The position numbers were made by a program, and so were the translations under genes. A DNA stretch of 64,000 nucleotides from Spirodela intermedia (taxonomy: Eukaryota > Streptophyta > Magnoliopsida > Alismatales > Araceae). How positions within the stretch are numbered: position 1 is the stretch's first letter; each line of letters begins with the position of its first letter. This document shows, one piece after another, positions 57,233 to 64,000 of this stretch. The stretch covers positions 2,266,035 to 2,330,034 of the forward strand of contig LR746272.1 in the NCBI GenBank assembly GCA_902729315.2, in the 5' to 3' direction. The notes beneath the pieces are model-generated. The model saw nothing but the letters and a program-made list of their open reading frames with translations. It was not told the DNA's origin and did not search any database.

Positions 57233-58396
57233 TTACTCTTGAATTTCTTTTAATAATAAAATTTCTTTTTCTGCAAGGCGTTCATGTTCTATGTAATGTT
57301 TAAGCCGCTGTCCATTTACCTTAAAGTTATGATCACTTTTAGGATCTTTAATCATTACAGCCCCATGATCATATGTCTCTTCCACCACATAAGGCCCTTT
57401 CCATTTTGATTTTAATTTTCCTAGGAATAATTTCAGCCTAGAATCATATAACCACACTTTTTGTCCAACATCTAATTTTTTTCTGCTAATGTATTTATCA
57501 TGAAAAGTTTTAGTTTTTTCTTTATATATTCTATGATTTTCATAAGCTTCATTCCTCAACTCCTCTAGTTCATGTAGCTGAAAAATTCTATGCCCACCAG
57601 CTGATTTTTCATTCATACATAAATTTTTTATAGCCCATAATGCTTTATGCTCTATTTCCACAAGAAGATGACATGGCTTTCCAAAAATGAGACAAAATGG
57701 GGACATACCTATGAGATTTTTATAAGCTGTTCTATAAGCCCATAATGCATCTTGTAATTTTGTGGGCCAATCTTTCCTATCTGGTCTAACTATTTTTCTC
57801 AAAATTCTCTGAATTTCCCTATTTGCTACTTCAGCTTGTCCATTTATTTGGGGATGATATGGAGTGGCTACTCTATGGTGTACTTCATTCTTTTTCAACA
57901 GTTCCCTGAAATGTTTATTTGTAAAATGTGTTCCTCCATCACTAATAATCACTCTAGGACATCCAAATCTCGAAAAAATATTTTTCTGTATAAATTTCAT
58001 CACGATTTTATGATCATTAGTTCTAGTAGGAATAGCTTCCACCCACTTCGACACGTAATCAACAACAAGCAAAATATATTCATATTTTTCAGCTGATGGG
58101 AAGGGACCCATGAAATCTATTCCCCATACATCAAAAATTTCAACTACTAACATGTTACTCATGGGCATTTCATCTTTTTTACTCATGTTACCTATAGATT
58201 GGCATGAAATACATGTTCTACTAAATTCTATAGAATCTCTAATGATTGTAGGCCAATAAAAACCACACTGAAAATTTTTTGCAGCTGTTTTTCGTCCAGA
58301 GAAATGTCCTCCACAGTTAGATGAATGGCACATGTTAATAATGCTATGGTATTCTTCTTCAAGAACACATCTCCTTAAAATTTGATCATTGCCCAA
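57233..58396 (-). pseudogene. Integrase part of the Athila-like polyprotein
   Basis: Inserts element DNA into the host genome. The zinc-binding HHCC domain is seen as H...GGHF...CISC, then the DDE core: D in [10 protein letters not shown] in [10 protein letters not shown] and E in [12 protein letters not shown]. The chromatin-side C-terminal part runs through [20 protein letters not shown]. About 388 codons are open, but an in-frame stop between 58,397 and 58,471 separates it from RNase H, so the polyprotein is not continuous. Confidence 0.88.
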
Positions 58397-58471
58397 GTAA
58401 TATAAATCAGGATCATGTCAAAAATAATTTCTAATCTTAGAAAAGAAATGATGTTTTCTATTCTTATCCCA

Positions 58472-59583
58472 CTATTCTGGAGTTTTTTCAGAAACCAGAA
58501 AATTAACAATATGTGCATACCATGGTGATGGTTGATGTTGAGCTGCCATCAATTGTTCATCTGGAAATGCATCTTGTAAAGGTGCTGCATTTATTCCTGT
58601 ATCACTTAATCTAGAAAGATGGTCAGCAACAGCATTCTCGAAACCTTTTTTATCTTTTATTTCTAAGTCAAATTCCTGCAATAATAAAATCCATCTTAAT
58701 AAACGTGGCTTTGCATCTTTCTTATTTAACAGATATTTTAATGCTGCATGATCAGTATAAATAATAATTTTAGCTCCCAAAATATATGATCTAAACCTTT
58801 CTAACAAAAATACTACAGCTAACAACTCTTTTTCAGTCGTGGTATAATTTAATTGAGCATCGGATATAGTTTTACTAGCATATGAAATTACTATGGGTTT
58901 TGACTCTTTTGTTTGTCCTAGAACGGCCCCCACTGCATAATTTGATGCATCACACATTATTTCAAAGGGAAGGGACCAATCAGGAGCTTGTAAAATGGGT
59001 GCCTCAGTAAGTAATCTTTTTATTTCGGAAAAAGACTCAAAACATTTCTCATCAAAATTAAAAGGTACATCTTTAGATAATAGCATGGTGAGAGGTTTAG
59101 AAATTTTTGAAAAATCTTGAATAAATTTTCTGTAATAACCTGCATGACCAAAGAAAGATCTAATCTGTTTTACTGAATTTGGAGGTTTCATTTTAGATAT
59201 AATATTAATTTTTGCTCTATCCACCTCTAAACCCCTTTTAGTCACAATATGACCCAACACAACTCCCTCTTTAAACATAAAATGTGATTTCTCCCAACTC
59301 AAAACTAATTTTTTCTCTATGCATTTCTCAAGTACATGCTGTAAATGATTTAAGCATTCATCAAATGATTCACCAAAAACAGAAAAATCGTCCATAAAAA
59401 TTTCCATGCATTTTCCAATCATATCAGAAAAAATAGACAGCATACATCTTTGAAATGTGGTTGGAGCATTACACAGACCAAAAGGCATGCATTTAAAAGC
59501 AAAAGTACCAAATGGACAAGTGAAAGTTGCTTTTTCTTGATCTAAAGGGTTTATATAAATTTGATTATAACCAGAGTATCCAT
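58472..59583 (-). pseudogene. Reverse transcriptase and RNase H part of the Athila-like polyprotein
   Basis: Copies element RNA to DNA. It contains [16 protein letters not shown] and the catalytic FMDD box ([16 protein letters not shown]), typical of Athila/Tat elements, then RNase H with [27 protein letters not shown] and [11 protein letters not shown]. Its 5' side is out of frame with the protease segment because of a one-base indel in a T run near 59,595, and a stop follows at 58,472. The enzyme is therefore broken. Confidence 0.88.
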
Positions 59584-61125
59584 CTAGAAAACAAAAAAGT
59601 TTTTTCCAGCTAATTTTTCTAGAATTTGATCAGTAAATGGTAGGGGAAAATGATCTTTTCTAGTAACTGAATTTAAATTTCTATAATCAATGCAAACCCT
59701 CCAACCGGTAGTTAATCTTGTTTGTATTTCATCCCCATTTTCATTTTTTATAACCGTGATCCCTGATTTTTTTGGCACTACTTGTGTAGGACTAACCCAT
59801 TTGCTATCTAAAATAGGATAAATAATATCAGCAGCCAGCCACTTTAAAATTTCTTTTTTTATAATTTCCATCATGTTAGGATTTAATCTTCGTTGTGGTT
59901 CCCTGCTAGTTCTGGCCCCCTCCTCTAGATATATACTATGCATGCATACACTCATATCAATGCCCTTTAGATCGTCCATTTTCCAGCCCATAGCCTTCTT
60001 AATTTTTCGAAGTACATCTAATAATTCTTCTTCATGTTCATCACTCAAATCAGCTGTAATAATAACAGGAAATGAATTATTTTCCTCCAAAAACATATAT
60101 TTTAAACTAGAGGGAAGAGGTTTCAACTCTAAATTCAGATGATCTTCCTCTTTCTTTTCTCCCAAATTTATATTCTCTATTTCCTCTAATTCTTTCAGCA
60201 CACAGTCATCAATAACATCTGGATCATCAAAATCATCTAGAAGATTTATGGTATGACAATCATATACTTGTGATTTCTTAAGATCATTTGGTACCTCAAA
60301 AATTTTAATTTCTACTGATTGATCTCCACATGAAATTTTCGCAATACCTATGGGAAAATCAATATTCATCTTTGCTGTATGCAAAAATGGTCTCCCTAGG
60401 ATGATTGGCATATCATAAAACTGTCCATTAAAATCCATTTCCAGCACTACAAAATCAGCTAAAAATTTACACCCTTTAACTGTCACCATCACATTTTCTA
60501 AAATACCTTTAGGATGTTTTATGGATCTATCAGCAAATTGTAAGGTAACAGTAGATGGTTTAAGATCAGAAATATTAAATTTATCACAAATACTTGTAGG
60601 TAATAAATTAATACTAGCACCGGTGTCAAGTAATACATTCTGAAAAATGAATCCACCAATATCACACGAAATTAAAGGGGCACTTGTATCTCTCAATTTA
60701 TATGGTAATTGATTTAATAATAATGCACTAGCATGCATAGATAATTTTTCTACTCTAGGTGCCCTTTTTGGTGTACACATTTCTTTCAAAACTCTAGCAT
60801 ATTCAGGAATATGTTCAATGGCAGTGAGTAAAGGAAGACTAATTTGCACATCTTGTAAAATTTTCTTTATTTCTTCATTGTGTTCCTTTTTCTTTCTTTG
60901 TCTAGGCTCTAGAGCTTTAGGAAATGGAATGGTCGTCCTCTCTTTCGAAATTTCTTGGGTAGAATCTATAAAATCCTCTTCTACTCCTATTTGATTTTGT
61001 TTTGGTTTGTCCACGTTTTCTTTTTCTTCTAATATTTGGGGATAAGGATCAGGTAAGATCTTACCACTCCTTAATGCATTCACTATCCTAACATTTTTAT
61101 TTCGTGGGTTTTTTCCTAGATTCAT
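59584..61125 (-). pseudogene. Gag C-terminus, aspartic protease and RT start of the Athila-like element
   Basis: 513 open codons. The protease has the active-site triad in LLDTGASINLLP and a flap/ILG region in DMPIILGRPFLHTAKMNID. The RT start has WVSPTQVVPKKSG and VCIDYRNLNSVTRKDHFPLP. The frame ends at a stop created by the one-base indel inside RT at about 59,590. Confidence 0.87.
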
Positions 61126-62513
61126 GCTACTAGACTCCCCTTGCTAAAATCCTATTGTTGGGCGGTTCCCTGGATTTTCTATGGGCTGACTAGGTAGCTG
61201 TCCCTCTTCTCTCTTATTCCCAAGAGCCTCTATAATTTGTTTCTGGTACAGCATCATTTGATTCATAGTTTGTTGCATCATTTGGCTCATTTGCTGCATC
61301 ATTTCCATAGCATCAGGTTGGATTTGAGAGGGCTGATTTTTCTGAAATCTGTTTTCTTATTTTGGACAAAATTCAGAGTTTGAATTGGGTCTAAGTGCTT
61401 CTGGATTTTGAATATTATTTGGGTCTCTTCATGAAAAATTATTTCTCCAATTAGGATTATAAGAATTTGAAAAAGGTTCCCTGTTTCTATTAAAACTGAG
61501 CTACTTACACTTGTTCTTGCATAGGGTGAAATGATTGATCTAAATTATAACATTGAAATTCAGAATAATCATTTTCACCATACATAGGACATGTACTATT
61601 CGAATTAAGTTGAGGGTTAAAAGGCTTTCTAATATTGTCAATAAGTAAATCAATTTTTTCTAATCTTTGATTAATCTGATTAACCTCATTTCTAAGTTTA
61701 GAATCATCATCATGATGCAATTCGTAAATTCCTCTCTTCTTATCTCTGTCATATAATTCAAAAGAGGCTTGATCTTTAGAATTTTTACTTAAATTCTCAT
61801 AAAGACTAAATCTCATCAGGAGTTTTCTTCATAAAAGCTCTTCCACATATAGAATCAATCATATTTCTATGTTGTTCTAATAATCTATCATAAAAAATTC
61901 TACTGAGTTGCCACTTGGGTATAGCATGATGAGGACACTTTCTAAGTAAATCTTTGAATTTTTCCCATGTCTCATGCAAAGTTTCTCCTGGTTTTTAAGA
62001 AAAACTCCATATATGTTTTCTCATATTTTGAGTTTTTCCTAAGGGATAAAATTTTCGAAGAAAGGCTTATTCTATATCTTTCTAGTTAGTTAATTCTCTA
62101 TCTAATGTGAATAGCCAATGACTAGCTTTGTCCCTAAGTATATGAGGGAATAATTTCATCTTAATAATTTCCGGTGTAACTTGAGGGAGATTAACTGAAT
62201 CACAGACCATATGAAATTTTTCTAAGTGCTAATGAGGTTCCTCTAAAGGCAATCCATGAAAATTAGGGAGCATTTGAAAAATTCCTAGATTTATTTCAAA
62301 TTTAATAGTGGGTGCTAATGGGACTCTAATATTTGATGCTCTTTGAAATGAATCAAGGATATAATAATTTTTCATGGCCATAGGATTGTTCTCAGTTTGA
62401 CCTGTACTTCCTTCAGGATCCATCAAAATTAATTTTTCTTTCGGATTTTTATTTTTGAATGAAATAATGAAAGGATTTTCTAACCTTGGATGCAAGGATC
62501 TTCTACCATGCAT
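61126..62513 (-). pseudogene. Gag remnant of the Athila-like element
   Basis: Structural capsid region in at least two pieces (61,505-61,816 and 62,229-62,513) separated by stops, for example one at about 62,228. MDPEGSTGQ and the LEEPH region resemble Athila gag, followed by a Gln/Met-rich MMQQ stretch near 61,250-61,300. Non-functional. Confidence 0.7.
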
Positions 62514-62704
62514 AAAAATCAATAAATTCGAGGAAAAAATTTAGTAATTGTTACCCTCCTTCAGGATGCTCTAGTCCTTGCCTTGCTTCTTTTTGTTCCC
62601 TTTTTCTAAAAAAAATCGGCAAAAAGAAAATAAAACAAGAGTTAAATTTTTTTTTGTGTACTCTAAGAGAAAAACAGAATAATACTAAATATTATGCAAT
62701 ACAT

Positions 62705-62722
62705 TCCCCGGCAACGGCACCA
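62705..62722 (-). other. Primer binding site, tRNA-Asp type
   Basis: TGGTGCCGTTGCCGGGGA on the element strand, five bases from the LTR. It is complementary to the 3' end of plant tRNA-Asp apart from one transition. A tRNA-Asp primer is characteristic of the Athila lineage. Confidence 0.8.
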
Positions 62723-63837
62723 AAATTTGACGTGACCTAGTCGTTGTATATTAAATCACGCAAATATAAAATTTATAAAACTTGAAAACACGAATTTTTG
62801 GATATTTAGAAGTATTTCTGAATAAATATATCAATTATAATTCAATAAAACTTCCAAAAATAGCGGTAATTTTCCAGGTCGATCACATGGATGTAATATA
62901 ATATATGGTAATTATTCAGAATTTTTCTCAATGAATACGATTTTCTATGAATTGTATACTAGGAAATGAAAAAGAAATATATTTAAAATTCACGAAAAAA
63001 GAGAAATAAGGGTGCGGACGTCAGGATGATGTCAGCACCCGACGAAGGTGAATCGAGCGGAAACAGAGTTCTGCTCGACGATTCTTACGTAAGTGATTAC
63101 AGACAATTTAATTAATTAAATTAAGATCTATAAAAGCTAGAAGAATCATAATAGAACAAAGTATATTTTGGTAAATTAAAATCACAAAAAATATCACTAA
63201 ATGAAGTGTAAAGTAAGTTGACAGCAGGAAAATAGAGTTCCGGCGTCACGACGGCAATGCGTCGGCGATGCACCGGAATTCTGAGTGTTCGGGAGGATTG
63301 TCGTGCAGTGTCCACGGCCTCGAAGGCTCTCCTTGGACAAGGACGACATGGGCAATCTCTAGACCTTCTCGCAAAGTCTAGAGATTAATGAAATGGGTCG
63401 TCGAGTCGTCTCCGACGGCTGTCACCCGGCAGAGCGGAAAAACGGCGACTTTGCAGCTCTCCGGCAGCTGTCACCCGACATAAAAGAGCTGGATGGAGGT
63501 GGGGCGCGTGTCAGGGAACTTCATCCTCAGGTCCGCGCAGCAAGAGGAGGCTCTTCATCGCATCTGGTACGCTCTTAGGAGGTGGCGACTCGTCTCCCAG
63601 CGGATCGTCCTCTTCCCGATGACGACTTGTTCGTCGATCAATCAGAGATGATTTACTTGATGGATTTGCAATCCTTTTATCGCAAATCGTTCAGAAATTT
63701 TAGTAGCAATGCTTTGCGAATCGCGTTGACGAGATTTTCGCCGATGATCTAGCGATTCTCTTTGCTTAATCCTTCACCGGCGATCTGCAGGAAAGTCGCG
63801 ATAATCAGATAAAAATATATGAATTTTGACTTTGGGA

Positions 63838-63848
63838 GGATTCGAACC
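63838..63848 (-). promoter_or_regulatory. B-box-like motif in the 5' LTR
   Basis: Exact GGTTCGAATCC on the element sense strand, as in the 3' LTR. Confidence 0.45.
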
Positions 63849-63894
63849 CGCGCCGGTTGTCCGCCCCTTCTGAGGAATGTGTGACGCGGGTTTA

Positions 63895-63937
63895 GTCCCA
63901 CATCGGTTGCACGCCGATTTTTCGGGCGAATATATAG
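63895..63937 (+). promoter_or_regulatory. snRNA-type promoter (USE + TATA) in the 5' LTR
   Basis: GTCCCACATCG (63895-63905) is a perfect USE, followed 25 bp later by TATATAG (63931-63937). This is the best-preserved of the four. Confidence 0.68.
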
Positions 63938-64000
63938 TAATGTTAGCTTTCTAAGCAAAGTTCCTTCTCTCGCGTGTACGACCACTCATTGCCCCACAGC

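Larger units (their letters stand above)
62728..64000 (-). mobile_element. 5' LTR of the Athila-like element, cut by the window end
   Basis: Starts TGACGTGACCTAGTCG, parallel to 53,998, and can be followed to the last base (CGACCACTCATTGCCCCACAGC, equivalent to about 55,240-55,261). About 380 bp of it should lie outside the window. Confidence 0.88.

Overview
The window reads as nuclear DNA of a flowering plant. It has spliced genes with GT-AG introns, plant-specific families (phytocyanin, GASA/snakin, NAC/SOG1, DUF26 secretory proteins), TATA boxes 70-130 bp upstream of start codons, and plant Ty3/gypsy and Ty1/copia retroelements. The G+C-rich, often intronless coding regions set in A+T-rich intergenic DNA fit a monocot best, but the species cannot be named from the sequence. 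No tRNA, rRNA or CRISPR was found.

Layout. 1-15 kb is a gene-bearing stretch: a plantacyanin (minus strand), a microsomal glutathione S-transferase 3, a GASA/snakin peptide, and a complete six-exon SOG1, the plant DNA-damage NAC regulator, with five SQ phosphosites. A diverged piece of plastid ycf2 lies near 3.6 kb. 15.4-28.2 kb is a tandem array of cysteine-rich repeat secretory proteins with two DUF26/Gnk2 domains: one on the minus strand and three on the plus strand, plus one truncated pseudogene and one orphan promoter. The plus-strand copies share a W-box/TATA promoter module. Each is followed by a decayed copy of the end of SOG1 exon 5, so the array appears to have grown from the SOG1 neighbourhood.

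28.6-39.3 kb is nested repeat DNA: three tandem units of about 1.25 kb, the middle one split by a solo LTR of about 1.7 kb and by a second 608-bp LTR-like insertion, then a 3' LTR with adjoining internal sequence. 40.1-42.1 kb holds an intact six-exon biotin-pathway gene (8-amino-7-oxononanoate synthase, BIOF) ending in a peroxisomal ARL signal. It is bracketed by two nearly identical 268-bp direct repeats about 15.7 kb apart. 44-50.7 kb is a heavily mutated Sirevirus-like copia element. 51-54 kb holds two tandem copies of a 1.9-kb LTR-like unit. The second copy is cut by a minus-strand Athila-like gypsy element (53,998 to beyond 64,000) with LTRs, tRNA-Asp-type primer site, protease, RT, RNase H and integrase, all inactivated by stops and a frameshift.

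Most notable observation: all four LTRs of the Athila-like family carry, antisense to the element, a plant snRNA-type promoter. This is an upstream sequence element resembling GTCCCACATCG followed 23-25 bp later by a TATA box, the closer spacing typical of Pol III U6 genes. In the best-preserved complete copy, about 200 bp of G+C-rich sequence with no T4 run follows, then T-tracts. This predicts an LTR-encoded antisense small non-coding RNA.
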